NCBI GenBank assembly: GCA_044351685.1
Contig: JBILFK010000048.1
Location: 1-9,517 of the forward strand
From: JALHRI01 sp044351685
Lineage (GTDB): Bacteria; Pseudomonadota; Alphaproteobacteria; Rickettsiales; UBA3002
Direction: 5' to 3'
Length of the DNA: 9,517 nucleotides
The notes under the pieces are model-generated. The model was given only the letters and a program-made list of their open reading frames with translations. It made no database searches and was not told where the DNA came from. Shown one piece after another: positions 1 through 6,472 of this stretch. Each line of letters starts with the position of its first letter. Position 1 is the first letter of the stretch. Both the position numbers and the translations under genes were made by a program.

Positions 1-1064
1 CAGACCAGACTATCGTTGCTGTTACGCTCGATAATGGTGTTAAACACTTTTGGCGAGTGGATCGATTCGCCGTAATGTTGGAACAAATCGAAAATTTCGC
101 CTTCTGAAATGGGCTGCCCTAGGCCGTTACGCGTATTGATCTTGCTGTTTACCAGCGCCACAATATCTTCGAACATGGTGGTTTTACGCCGCCAGCTTTC
201 AACAAATAGCAGTGCTGCTTTTACACCGATCATGAAATCGGCGATCTCCAGATTCGGGAATTTCCAGCTGGCAAAGAACGGAATATCGCTGAGTGCGCGC
301 GTTGCCGTGCGCGACCAGAAATTATCGACCGATTGTTTAACGATGACGTTTTTACTGCTCTGAATATCGGCAAAGCTGATGCTATGCGGGTCTTTATCAA
401 GTTCGTAGGCAACGGCTTCACCGAAAACATTTTTCAGATCTTTATACACCATGTTGGCATACGAAGCGGTGAGGATGCTGCTACCAATACCGAGCGCTAA
501 ACCGTAACCCACTTTGCCATAATGTTCACGCGCGGCATCACGTATTTTGTTGATTGAAGTGGTAGTAATTTCACGCCCACCTTTATTTTTATAGGCGTAA
601 GCAAGGGTATTCGCCCCAAGCTCATCCCCCGATATCCGCTTCAGTGCCTTATCAAGCCCTTGCTTCAACGGCGCATTACGCTCTTCGTTGAGCAGTGTGT
701 TGATTTGGTCTTCGTTCATGCCGGCGCGGTAACCCTTCAGCGGGTTTTTGTTGATGACCTCGGTAATATGCTTTTCCGTGCGGTTCACGCTGGCCCAGTC
801 GAGGAATTTATTGACGGGGGTTTTCATCCACTCGGGCGCGTGTTTGTTAAATGCGCTGCCGAGTAAGCCACGGAATACATAGCGTGCAGGCAGTGCAAGC
901 AGGAAGTAGCGGGCAAATTCCGAGGTGGGCGCCAGCGTCGATTCGGTGCTGGCATGCATGGGTTTATAATCGTTTTCACTACGATTTTTGCCAATAGCAG
1001 GCGGCTGCGCAGCACCCGTATGCGGCGCGCTCGGCGGCGTGGAAATGGTCACGTCAGCTGTCAT
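1..1064 (-). CDS. Unrecognised protein, 3' end beyond window (partial, >=354 aa)
   Basis: An uninterrupted reading frame starts at ATG 1064-1062 and is still open at base 1, so at least 354 codons are visible and the C-terminus is missing. I do not recognise the family. Residues 1-47 are rich in Ala/Pro/Ser/Thr and look disordered, with no signal peptide or lipobox. Residues 50-72 (FARYFLLALPARYVF...) are amphipathic to hydrophobic, and residues 185-207 (VGYGLALGIGSSILTASYAN) form the best candidate membrane segment. A third moderately hydrophobic stretch is at 276-289. The rest is charged and probably helical, with many Asn and Lys. A weak GAGAG Shine-Dalgarno sits 4 to 8 nt before the ATG. 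It follows the CobD-like gene on the same strand after 88 nt that contain a promoter-like extended -10, so it may be transcribed separately. That this is a gene is well supported by the long open frame and codon use like its neighbours; its function is unknown. Confidence 0.8.
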   Translation of the reverse strand, partial: MTADVTISTPPSAPHTGAAQPPAIGKNRSENDYKPMHASTESTLAPTSEFARYFLLALPARYVFRGLLGSAFNKHAPEWMKTPVNKFLDWASVNRTEKHITEVINKNPLKGYRAGMNEDQINTLLNEERNAPLKQGLDKALKRISGDELGANTLAYAYKNKGGREITTTSINKIRDAAREHYGKVGYGLALGIGSSILTASYANMVYKDLKNVFGEAVAYELDKDPHSISFADIQSSKNVIVKQSVDNFWSRTATRALSDIPFFASWKFPNLEIADFMIGVKAALLFVESWRRKTTMFEDIVALVNSKINTRNGLGQPISEGEIFDLFQHYGESIHSPKVFNTIIERNSNDSLV

Positions 1065-1079
1065 AAGCTCTCTATTTTT

Positions 1080-1106
1080 ACCCTCTCATTCTAACATAGT
1101 GAGGGT
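1080..1106 (-). promoter_or_regulatory. Putative extended -10 promoter inside a dyad, upstream of the partial gene
   Basis: On the minus strand the sequence TGTTAGAAT (1096-1088) matches an extended -10 (TGnTATAAT, one mismatch). It would start RNA near 1081, giving a leader of about 17 nt. No good -35 is seen at normal spacing. The element is bracketed by the inverted repeat ACCCTC (1080-1085) / GAGGGT (1101-1106), with half-site centres 21 nt apart, about two helical turns. This is a geometry used by dimeric repressors. It is not a convincing terminator for the upstream gene because A-rich, not T-rich, sequence follows it. Sequence match only; function is inferred. Confidence 0.35.
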
Positions 1107-1152
1107 TTGCAAGCATCTGAAGTTGCGTGAAGTTTTTGTGACAGTGCGGGGG

Positions 1153-2148
1153 CTAAATCCCAGTAAAAACAGTGCCCTTTGCTAGATATTGGGCGCTTAG
1201 GGCAAGTGCAATCAGCGTGACCAACACGGCGCTTACCAACCATAAAACCGCTTTTATCATTGGTTTTCCAGTCACTTGGGCGGTGCCTTGGCCTACCCAT
1301 ACGCTCTCCAATGTGCGGCCATAGCGCTGCTGCATGCCGCCTAGCGTGATGCCTAGCGCATAAGCCAGAAATTTATCCGCGAACGCGCCATCCCGCGTGG
1401 TCAGTGCCTTTATCAACCCGTGAAAGGGCCGTAACCCTGGCACGCATTGTCCGGCAAGTAGTAGTGGTGGTAACGCCAAACACCATGCGGGAATGGCCAC
1501 GAGCGCGGCAAGTTTTTCACTTGCCCAGTGAAAGCCGCGCCAATAGGGCACACGCCCATCGAAATGCAGCGCACAAAGTTGCAGCATGCGGTACGCAAAC
1601 AGCCCAGGCAACGAGGCCAGATACAGCGCCAGCAAGCTGCCGATCAGGTGATGCACCACATGCAACAGGCTAAATTGCAGCGCCATACGGCAATTGCCGT
1701 AGCCATCGGTAGTCGAGGCCGAGCCGCCTGCAAGTTGCGTCAGTGGCGCATCGAGCGCCGGCCAGTTCTGGCGGCGCGCATGGGTGGCAGCGATGTATAA
1801 TGGCCATAAAAATCGCCAGGGCGAAAGCAGTGCAGGAAACACTAACACCAGCAACATATGCTGTGGCAATATGCTGAAACCAAGCAGTGAAAAAGGCGGC
1901 AAATGCGCTAGCATCAGCACCACATAGCCAAACATGGACGAAGCAGTAATAAGCAGCGCTGGCACCACAAAGCCACGCGTTGCGCGGGTTTCGATGCCGC
2001 GTTCGGGGCGGTTCATTTTTTCACCCAGGCGCGCAACAAAGCGGTGGCACATACGGGTAAGGCGTGGAATGCGCAGCAGCCACGCGAGTGGTTTTCCGGC
2101 AATCAGCGCGATGGCCAGCACCAGCACCAGCTGCTCGAGCGTAAGCAT
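1153..2148 (-). CDS. Divergent CobD/CbiB (AmpE-superfamily) integral membrane protein
   Basis: 331 aa, hydrophobic, with membrane segments near residues 5-27, 58-82, 96-120, 158-190, 213-233 and 298-318. The layout and local sequence follow CobD/CbiB, the adenosylcobinamide-phosphate synthase that attaches the aminopropanol arm in cobalamin synthesis. Counterparts include GLFAYRMLQLCALHF (182-196) for the family GLxxYKAINTxDSM block, W208-L224 for the W..ARLDDL..IPARL block, and LGGMQQRYG...WVGQG (269-288) for the LGG..YG...WLG block. The usual polar signatures are replaced: no GRDT (GGSAST at 141-146), no EN.SDG..AP (LLHVVHHLIGSL at 161-172), no NT.DSM, and Ala-Ala for the Asp pair. It may thus be a non-catalytic or repurposed paralogue, and no other cobalamin gene is present. 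The start is ATG 2148, 1 nt after the lipoprotein stop (TAA-C-ATG), suggesting translational coupling; a longer frame from 2238 would overlap that gene and is unlikely. AmpE is the alternative identity. Confidence 0.6.
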   Translation of the reverse strand: MLTLEQLVLVLAIALIAGKPLAWLLRIPRLTRMCHRFVARLGEKMNRPERGIETRATRGFVVPALLITASSMFGYVVLMLAHLPPFSLLGFSILPQHMLLVLVFPALLSPWRFLWPLYIAATHARRQNWPALDAPLTQLAGGSASTTDGYGNCRMALQFSLLHVVHHLIGSLLALYLASLPGLFAYRMLQLCALHFDGRVPYWRGFHWASEKLAALVAIPAWCLALPPLLLAGQCVPGLRPFHGLIKALTTRDGAFADKFLAYALGITLGGMQQRYGRTLESVWVGQGTAQVTGKPMIKAVLWLVSAVLVTLIALALSAQYLAKGTVFTGI

Positions 2149-2149
2149 G

Positions 2150-2998
2150 TTACTCGACAAAAATTTCCACGCGCCGGTTGGCGGGTTCCTTGACGCCGTC
2201 AGCGGTAGGTACCTGCGGGTCGCTTTCGCCGAAGGCAAAATATTGGATCAGGTTCGGGTCTACCCCCGCTTCAACCAGCGAAGATTGCACAAAACGCGCG
2301 CGGCGCTCGGAAAGCGCCAGATTATAAGCATCGCTACCCGCACGGTCGGCATGGCCATTAATCACCACATCCACCTTGCCTGCCGAAAGCACATAGGCAG
2401 TTAACTGCTGTAAAATTTCCTGCCCTTGCGGGGCCAGCGCATCGCTATCGAACGGGAAATAGAGAATACTCGAAGTGGTTTCTACCGGCTTTTTCTTAGG
2501 CTCTGTTGGTGCATCAGGTAGTTTTTCTGGTGCGGTCATGGCGGTAAGCGCCGCAAAAAAATCATCGCGGCAGGCATCAATGCGTTCGAGTTTCCATTCT
2601 TCTTCCTGTTGCTCTACCCAGCAATCATAGGCGGCCATGGCTTGCGCGGCTTCTTTGGGGTGGGCGGCGGCAGCGCCGGCATCCAGCGCTTTTATTAGTT
2701 TGCCGCGCGCTTCGGTAAGGGCGGCCATGAAGCTTGGGGCGATACCCCAGTGCTTAGGGTCTTCCGGTAGCACTAGTTTGCCATACGCCACCAGCATGCC
2801 TTTATCGGCGAAATACTTGCTGCTCCACCAATCATAATTGGTAAGTTCCTGTTCAGCGTAGGCTTGGTACAGCGTCGCCAGATAGCGATTATACGGGGTT
2901 TTGGCGGGCGCAGCATTGCGCAATTCACCCAGCGATGCGGTAGTATCGCACGCCGTAAGCGCCAGAAGCACAGGAAGTAAAAACCGGAAAGAACGCAT
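2150..2998 (-). CDS. OmpA/Pal-type peptidoglycan-binding lipoprotein
   Basis: 282 aa. The N-terminus is a lipoprotein signal (MRSFRFLLPVLLALTAC) with lipobox L-T-A-C, so Cys17 should be acylated. Residues 20-160 form an unrecognised, Trp- and charge-rich domain with two cysteines (126, 143) that could pair. A short Pro/Lys linker (161-172) leads to a complete OmpA-like domain (about 178-282): YFPFDSD, then GHADRAGSDAYNLALSERRA, and the closing NRRVEIFVE. Asp218 and Arg233 have the 15-residue spacing of the pair that holds diaminopimelate in this family, so binding to the cell wall is well supported. The protein probably tethers a membrane to peptidoglycan. Residue 18 (+2) is Asp, which in enterobacteria keeps lipoproteins in the inner membrane; whether this holds here is unknown. 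ATG 2998 is chosen because it gives the signal peptide; its Shine-Dalgarno is weak. First gene of a pair with the CobD-like gene. Confidence 0.88.
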   Translation of the reverse strand: MRSFRFLLPVLLALTACDTTASLGELRNAAPAKTPYNRYLATLYQAYAEQELTNYDWWSSKYFADKGMLVAYGKLVLPEDPKHWGIAPSFMAALTEARGKLIKALDAGAAAAHPKEAAQAMAAYDCWVEQQEEEWKLERIDACRDDFFAALTAMTAPEKLPDAPTEPKKKPVETTSSILYFPFDSDALAPQGQEILQQLTAYVLSAGKVDVVINGHADRAGSDAYNLALSERRARFVQSSLVEAGVDPNLIQYFAFGESDPQVPTADGVKEPANRRVEIFVE

Positions 2999-3040
2999 GT
3001 TGCCGAGTAAAATAGGGGTGACGTCTGTTGTTTTTTTAAA

Positions 3041-3069
3041 GGTTTAGAGGATGATATGCCGCTTGGCAA
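3041..3069 (-). promoter_or_regulatory. Candidate promoter of the lipoprotein/CobD-like pair
   Basis: On the minus strand TTGCCA (3069-3064) is followed after exactly 17 nt by TAAACC (3046-3041), in the context TCTAAACC. The -35 matches 5 of 6 consensus bases. The -10 is poor by the E. coli rule but closer to the GCTAnAwC type described in Caulobacter. It would give a leader of roughly 35-40 nt. Inference from sequence only. Confidence 0.3.
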
Positions 3070-3089
3070 CGCTGTTTGGGAAAAATTGC

Positions 3090-3118
3090 TTGTCAGTGGG
3101 TAACCTATCGGCTAAGCC
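3090..3118 (+). promoter_or_regulatory. Candidate ndk promoter
   Basis: TTGTCA (3090-3095), 17 nt, then TAAGCC (3113-3118) within GCTAAGCC. The -35 is 5 of 6; the -10 is weak by E. coli rules but resembles alphaproteobacterial GCTAnAwC. Predicted start near 3125, leader about 26 nt, ending in the clear AGGAG ribosome site at 3140-3144. It is divergent from the lipoprotein promoter candidate, and the two -35 boxes lie about 20 nt apart. Confidence 0.3.
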
Positions 3119-3150
3119 GCGCGCAAACTTGAACATTACAGGAGTAACCT

Positions 3151-3573
3151 ATGGCTCTCGAGCGCACCTTATCGATTCTGAAACCCGACGCTACCGAGCG
3201 TAACCTCACCGGCGCGATCAATGCCGAGTTCGAAAAAGCCGGTTTCCGTATTGTCGCCCAAAAGCGCGTGCATTTAAGCGAAGCGCAAGCCAAGGCATTT
3301 TATGCCGTGCATGCCGCCCGCCCGTTCTACGGCGAACTGGTAAGCTACATGATTTCTGGCCCAGTTGTGGTGCAGGTGCTTGAGCGTGACGATGCCGTCG
3401 CCAAACACCGCGAACTGATGGGCGCCACCAACCCTGCCAATGCCGCCGAAGGCACCATTCGCAAAATGTTCGCCGAATCGATCGAGCGCAACTCGGTGCA
3501 TGGTTCCGATTCGCTGGAAAACGCCGCGAATGAAATCAAGTTCTTCTTCAGCGACTGCGAGATTGTTGGGTAG
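3151..3573 (+). CDS. ndk: Nucleoside diphosphate kinase
   Basis: 140 aa, the normal length. It transfers the gamma-phosphate of ATP to any nucleoside diphosphate through a phospho-histidine, in the cytoplasm, and so supplies GTP, CTP, UTP and dNTPs. The signature ERNSVHGSDS holds the catalytic His117. Other expected active-site residues are present: Lys11 (ILKPDA), Tyr51, Arg87, Thr93 (GATNP), Arg104 (GTIRKMF) and Asn114. The start at ATG 3151 is fixed by a good AGGAG 6 nt upstream and by the N-terminus MALERTLSILKPDA, typical of the family. It stands alone on its strand: divergent from the lipoprotein gene and convergent with purN, whose purine pathway products it acts on. No oddity in length or residues. 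Identification is secure. Confidence 0.98.
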   Translation: MALERTLSILKPDATERNLTGAINAEFEKAGFRIVAQKRVHLSEAQAKAFYAVHAARPFYGELVSYMISGPVVVQVLERDDAVAKHRELMGATNPANAAEGTIRKMFAESIERNSVHGSDSLENAANEIKFFFSDCEIVG

Positions 3574-3589
3574 TTTTACATTTTGCTTC

Positions 3590-3736
3590 GGCCGAGCACG
3601 CCCTGTGCTGGCCTTCGCGTAGCTTCGCTAGCTCTAGGCAGACTCGCGACTTATGTCGCTCGACCAACATTTTCCTGTAATGCGACGGCAGTAGCCGGAG
3701 CCAGCCATGGACGGCTAGAGGCGGCTCGACGCCGCC
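3590..3736. repeat. Hairpin-rich intergenic element between ndk and purN
   Basis: The 168-nt gap 3574-3741 holds no gene but a dense run of inverted repeats: GGCC-g-AGCAC/GTGCTGGCC (3590-3613, nine pairs with one bulge), TAGC/GCTA (3620-3630), GCGAC/GTCGC (3646-3659), AGCC/GGCT (3703-3716) and GGCGGC/GCCGCC (3720-3736). CTAG, normally scarce in bacterial DNA, occurs three times (3628, 3633, 3714). The outer edges are also loosely complementary (CTTCGG at 3586-3591 against CCGAAG at 3736-3741). It could serve the convergent ndk and purN transcripts as a terminator: the last hairpin is followed on the plus strand by a T run at 3746-3750, but 9 nt away, and no canonical U tract abuts any stem. 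A dispersed palindromic repeat is the other reading. Whether copies exist elsewhere cannot be seen from this window. Confidence 0.45.
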
Positions 3737-3741
3737 CGAAG

Positions 3742-4314
3742 TTAGTTTTTCAAAAGTTTTTTCAGCGCTTCTGGATAGAGCACATGCTCCAGCGCATGCA
3801 CGCGTTGTTGCAAGGTTTCCGGTGTGTCGCCCGGTAAAATGGCGCAGCGCGCCCGCGCGATAATTTCGCCTTCATCCACCCCGGCGCTTACCCAGTGGAT
3901 GGTGCAGCCATGCTCGGTTTCGCCCGCTTCAATGGCGCGCGCGTGGGTGTTCAGGCCCTTGAATTTCGGTAGCAGCGAGGGGTGAATATTCACCATGCGC
4001 CCGTGCCATTGTGTCACGAAGCTATCGGTGAGCACGCGCATAAACCCGGCAAGGCACACAAATTCGGTATCGGCGGCGCGCAGCGCGGCATCGAGTGCGG
4101 CATCGAATGCATCGCGGCTTGCGTAATCGCGGTGCGAAATCACCTGTGTGGCAATGCCTGCTTCGCTGGCACGCGTAAGCCCATAAGCATCGGGCTTGTT
4201 GGAAATCACCAGAGAAATTTCAGCAGGGTAATCAGGGAGTGTTGCCGCATCGATCAGCGCTTGCAGATTGCTGCCACTGCCCGAAATCAGCACCGCAGTG
4301 CGGCGCTTAGGCAT
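3742..4314 (-). CDS. purN: Phosphoribosylglycinamide formyltransferase (GART)
   Basis: 190 aa, normal length. It catalyses step 3 of de novo purine synthesis, formylating glycinamide ribonucleotide with 10-formyltetrahydrofolate in the cytoplasm. Visible motifs in order are the phosphate loop ISGSGSNLQALI (10-21), VCLAGFMRVL (86-95), NIHPSLLPKFKGLNTHARA (109-127) and VDEGEII (146-152). The catalytic triad is intact: Asn109, His111 and Asp147, equal to E. coli Asn106/His108/Asp144. The ATG at 4314 overlaps the purM stop by 8 nt (ATGCCTAA), with GGTG about 6 nt upstream, so the pair is translationally coupled, as in many proteobacteria. Its 3' end faces ndk across the hairpin-rich gap. Secure. 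Confidence 0.97.
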   Translation of the reverse strand: MPKRRTAVLISGSGSNLQALIDAATLPDYPAEISLVISNKPDAYGLTRASEAGIATQVISHRDYASRDAFDAALDAALRAADTEFVCLAGFMRVLTDSFVTQWHGRMVNIHPSLLPKFKGLNTHARAIEAGETEHGCTIHWVSAGVDEGEIIARARCAILPGDTPETLQQRVHALEHVLYPEALKKLLKN

Positions 4315-5374
4315 AGATCACCGGCAAAGCGCCGCGTGCAGTAATTTCACCAACGATGCGCGCATCTTCGCCTGCCTCGCGCAGGCTGGTAAGAATGCTA
4401 TTGGCAAACGGTGATGCTACCACCAGCATCATGCCAATACCGCAATTGAACGTGCGCAACATTTCGCTGCGCGATACGTTCCCAGCGCTTGCCAGCCACG
4501 CGAATACGGGCGGAAATTCGAGCGCCTGATTATCGATGCGCGCAGAAACATTGGCAGGCAACACACGCGGTAAATTTTCGGTGATGCCGCCACCGGTAAT
4601 ATGCGAAAGCGCTTTGATATGCCCGCGCTTCAGCAATGGTAGCAGCGATTTCACATAAATGCGCGTGGGGGTAAGCAAGGCTTCGCCTAAACTGACCGCA
4701 TCGCTTTCAAACGGTGGTGGTTGAATCAGCGAAGCGCCAGTTTCGGCAATAATGCTGCGCACCAGCGAATAGCCATTGCTATGCACACCGCTCGATGCCA
4801 GCCCGATAATCACATCGCCACTGGTTACATCGCTTCTGGGCAGCACATGCCCACGCTCCACGGCGCCAACGGCAAAGCCTGCTAAATCATATTCGCCTTC
4901 GGCGTACATACCCGGCATTTCTGCTGTTTCGCCGCCCACTAAGGCGCAGCCCGCCAGTGCACAGCCTTCGGTAATACCGGCAACCACGGCGGCTGCCGCA
5001 TCGACCGATAATTTGCCCGTGGCAAAATAATCGAGAAAAAATAAGGGTTCAGCGCCTTGCACGATCAGGTCGTTCACGCACATGGCCACCAGATCAATGC
5101 CAATCGTATCGTGCACTTCCAGGGTGTGGGCGATTTTTAATTTGGTGCCCACCCCATCGGTGCAGGAAACGAGGATAGGGTCTTTGTAGCCGGCCTCTTT
5201 CAGGTCAAACAAGGCGCCAAAACCGCCAATTCCGCCCAGTGTGCCGGCGCGGCGGGTGGCCGCAGCCATCGGCTTGATGCGCGCCACAAGGGCTTCGCCT
5301 GCATCGATATCGACACCGGCTTTTTTATATCGTGCATTGTCAGATGGGTTTTGTTCCGCTAGCGTTTTGGTCAT
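4307..5374 (-). CDS. purM: Phosphoribosylformylglycinamidine cyclo-ligase (AIR synthetase)
   Basis: 355 aa (E. coli enzyme about 345). It closes the imidazole ring, FGAM + ATP to AIR, step 5 of purine synthesis. Motifs include YKKAGVDIDAG (16-26), GIGGFGALFDL (48-58), the ATP/substrate loop DGVGTKLKIA (73-82), NDLIVQGAEPLFFLDYFATG (101-120), GGETAEMPGMY (147-157), GLASSGVHSNGYSLVR (191-206), HITGGGITENLPRVLP (258-273) and FNCGIGMMLVV (309-319). ATG 5374 is chosen because the conserved YKDAGVDIDAG block then begins after about 15 residues; the frame stays open to an upstream ATG at 5524, but that would add 50 unrelated residues over the divergent gene. There is no clear Shine-Dalgarno, and the start codon shares CATG with the divergent DUF2066-like gene. 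It heads the purM-purN pair. Confidence 0.97.
   Translation of the reverse strand: MTKTLAEQNPSDNARYKKAGVDIDAGEALVARIKPMAAATRRAGTLGGIGGFGALFDLKEAGYKDPILVSCTDGVGTKLKIAHTLEVHDTIGIDLVAMCVNDLIVQGAEPLFFLDYFATGKLSVDAAAAVVAGITEGCALAGCALVGGETAEMPGMYAEGEYDLAGFAVGAVERGHVLPRSDVTSGDVIIGLASSGVHSNGYSLVRSIIAETGASLIQPPPFESDAVSLGEALLTPTRIYVKSLLPLLKRGHIKALSHITGGGITENLPRVLPANVSARIDNQALEFPPVFAWLASAGNVSRSEMLRTFNCGIGMMLVVASPFANSILTSLREAGEDARIVGEITARGALPVIYA
5337..5365 (+). promoter_or_regulatory. Weak candidate promoter for the DUF2066-like operon, inside purM
   Basis: TTGTCA (5337-5342), 17 nt, TAGCGT (5360-5365). The -35 is 5 of 6, the -10 only 3 of 6. RNA would begin at about 5372, right at the ATG at 5373, that is, leaderless. 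No Shine-Dalgarno is visible before that ATG, which fits. The match is weak and could be chance. Confidence 0.22.
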
Positions 5375-6470
5375 GACGTTTCTTACCGCAGGGATTTTCC
5401 GTTGGCAAGCTGCTCTGGCACTGTTCGGGTGGCTTATGTATGGCAGCTCTGCGCTCGCCGCGGTCCAGCAAATTACCGTGGTAGGTATCGGCATTGATAA
5501 AAAAATCGACATCGCCGAAGCCAAAGCCGTGGATTACGCAAAAAAACGCGCCGTCTATCTGCTGGCAGAAAAATGGAACCTGCCCGATGCCCCAACACGC
5601 ATTGCCAAACTGCCGCAAAAAATCTTCGATCAATCGGTGCGCGGCACCGAAATAAAACGCCGCGCCAAAAACGGCAACACGCTGTATGTAGAAGTAGTCG
5701 TAAGTATTCAGGATATTCCGCTTCGCCGCGCACTCGGTATGGAGATACAGGCCAGCAAAGAAGTCGAGTCGCGTCGCGGTATTTTGGTGATTCCGGTGAT
5801 GATCGACGAGGATACCGTGCGCGTGTGGGGCGAGGGCAATTTGCTGATAGCCCCGCTAAAGGTTGCCGTGCGCGAAATGGGCAAAGAAGCTGTGATTGTT
5901 GCCGCAGGCGACCGCGAAGATCGCTCGCGGATCGATTACGATAACGCCCTCAAGGTCGATTTTAAAACGCTCGAAGTGCTCGCCAAACGCTATGGCGCTG
6001 AAGAGATTTTAATGGCGATTGTCACTCCCGGTGCGCCGGGCACCGATACGCCCACCAATATGTTAATGCAGCGCCTGCAACCTGGCGGCTCGCGGCTTGA
6101 AGAACTTTCGCTCAAAGCTGCTGCCACGCAAACCGATAGCGAACGCTTTGCCGAAGCTGCCGATGCGATTGCACGCTACGCCACGGTCATCAGCCGATCG
6201 GTCGCGGAAGCTGAGCGCGAGGCATGGTCGAAATTTCCTAAATACAATGTGGAAATTACCTTCACCACCATTGCCGAATTTGGCACCATTGAAAACGCGC
6301 TGCGCGCTGCGCCCGGCATGAAACGGTTCGAGTTACCCGCCATTTCGCTGCAGCATGTGCAGGGCGTGATGTATGTGGAAGGCGATGTCAGCAAACTACG
6401 CAAATATCTTATCAAGCAAGGCATTAAACTCACCGAAGTGGGTGATGTCTGGAAATTATCACTGAGGTAA
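5373..6470 (+). CDS. Secreted DUF2066-like protein
   Basis: 365 aa. Residues 1-29 form a Sec signal peptide (hydrophobic core AALALFGWLMYGSSA, cleavage after ALA-29), so the mature protein is periplasmic or envelope-bound. I place it in the DUF2066 family on three grounds: overall layout; the central RGILVIPVMIDEDTVRVWGEGNLLIAPLK block (135-163) followed by KTLEVLAKRYGAEEILMAIV (198-217), similar to the alpha/beta fold of TolB-N/CsgG-like envelope proteins; and position between purM and an AI-2E permease plus Hda, as in Pseudomonas. The C-terminal part (about 290-365) ends in a small alpha/beta unit. No enzymatic motif is visible and the function is unknown. ATG 5373 is chosen because it directly precedes the signal peptide; the frame extends back to 5241, but that part is antisense to purM. 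There is no Shine-Dalgarno, and the start codon overlaps that of purM. First gene of a four-gene operon. Confidence 0.8.
   Translation: MTFLTAGIFRWQAALALFGWLMYGSSALAAVQQITVVGIGIDKKIDIAEAKAVDYAKKRAVYLLAEKWNLPDAPTRIAKLPQKIFDQSVRGTEIKRRAKNGNTLYVEVVVSIQDIPLRRALGMEIQASKEVESRRGILVIPVMIDEDTVRVWGEGNLLIAPLKVAVREMGKEAVIVAAGDREDRSRIDYDNALKVDFKTLEVLAKRYGAEEILMAIVTPGAPGTDTPTNMLMQRLQPGGSRLEELSLKAAATQTDSERFAEAADAIARYATVISRSVAEAEREAWSKFPKYNVEITFTTIAEFGTIENALRAAPGMKRFELPAISLQHVQGVMYVEGDVSKLRKYLIKQGIKLTEVGDVWKLSLR
5380..5408 (-). promoter_or_regulatory. Candidate purM promoter inside the divergent gene
   Basis: On the minus strand TTGCCA (5408-5403), 17 nt, TAAGAA (5385-5380). The -35 is 5 of 6, the -10 3 of 6. 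The -10 ends 5 nt before the purM ATG, so RNA would start at or next to the start codon, implying a leaderless or nearly leaderless message. This is consistent with the absence of a clear ribosome site. Inference only. Confidence 0.28.
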
Positions 6471-6472
6471 CC

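Noticed and set aside
109..363. 84-codon plus-strand open frame
   Set aside because: Antisense to the long open frame 1-1064; no coding features.
2149..2238. N-terminal extension of the CobD-like gene
   Set aside because: It overlaps the lipoprotein C-terminus and is not hydrophobic or family-like; ATG 2148 directly after the upstream stop is the natural start.
1934..2404. 156-codon plus-strand open frame
   Set aside because: It spans the antisense of the CobD-like and lipoprotein genes, both better supported; no recognisable protein features.
3583..3837. 84-codon plus-strand open frame across the ndk-purN gap
   Set aside because: Arg/Cys/Ala-rich translation of inverted repeats, no ribosome site, and it runs antisense into purN.
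3982..4344. 120-codon plus-strand open frame
   Set aside because: Antisense to purN, which has an intact catalytic triad.
5241..5372. N-terminal extension of the DUF2066-like gene
   Set aside because: It would place 44 Arg/Ala/Ser-rich residues before a clear signal peptide and lies fully inside purM.
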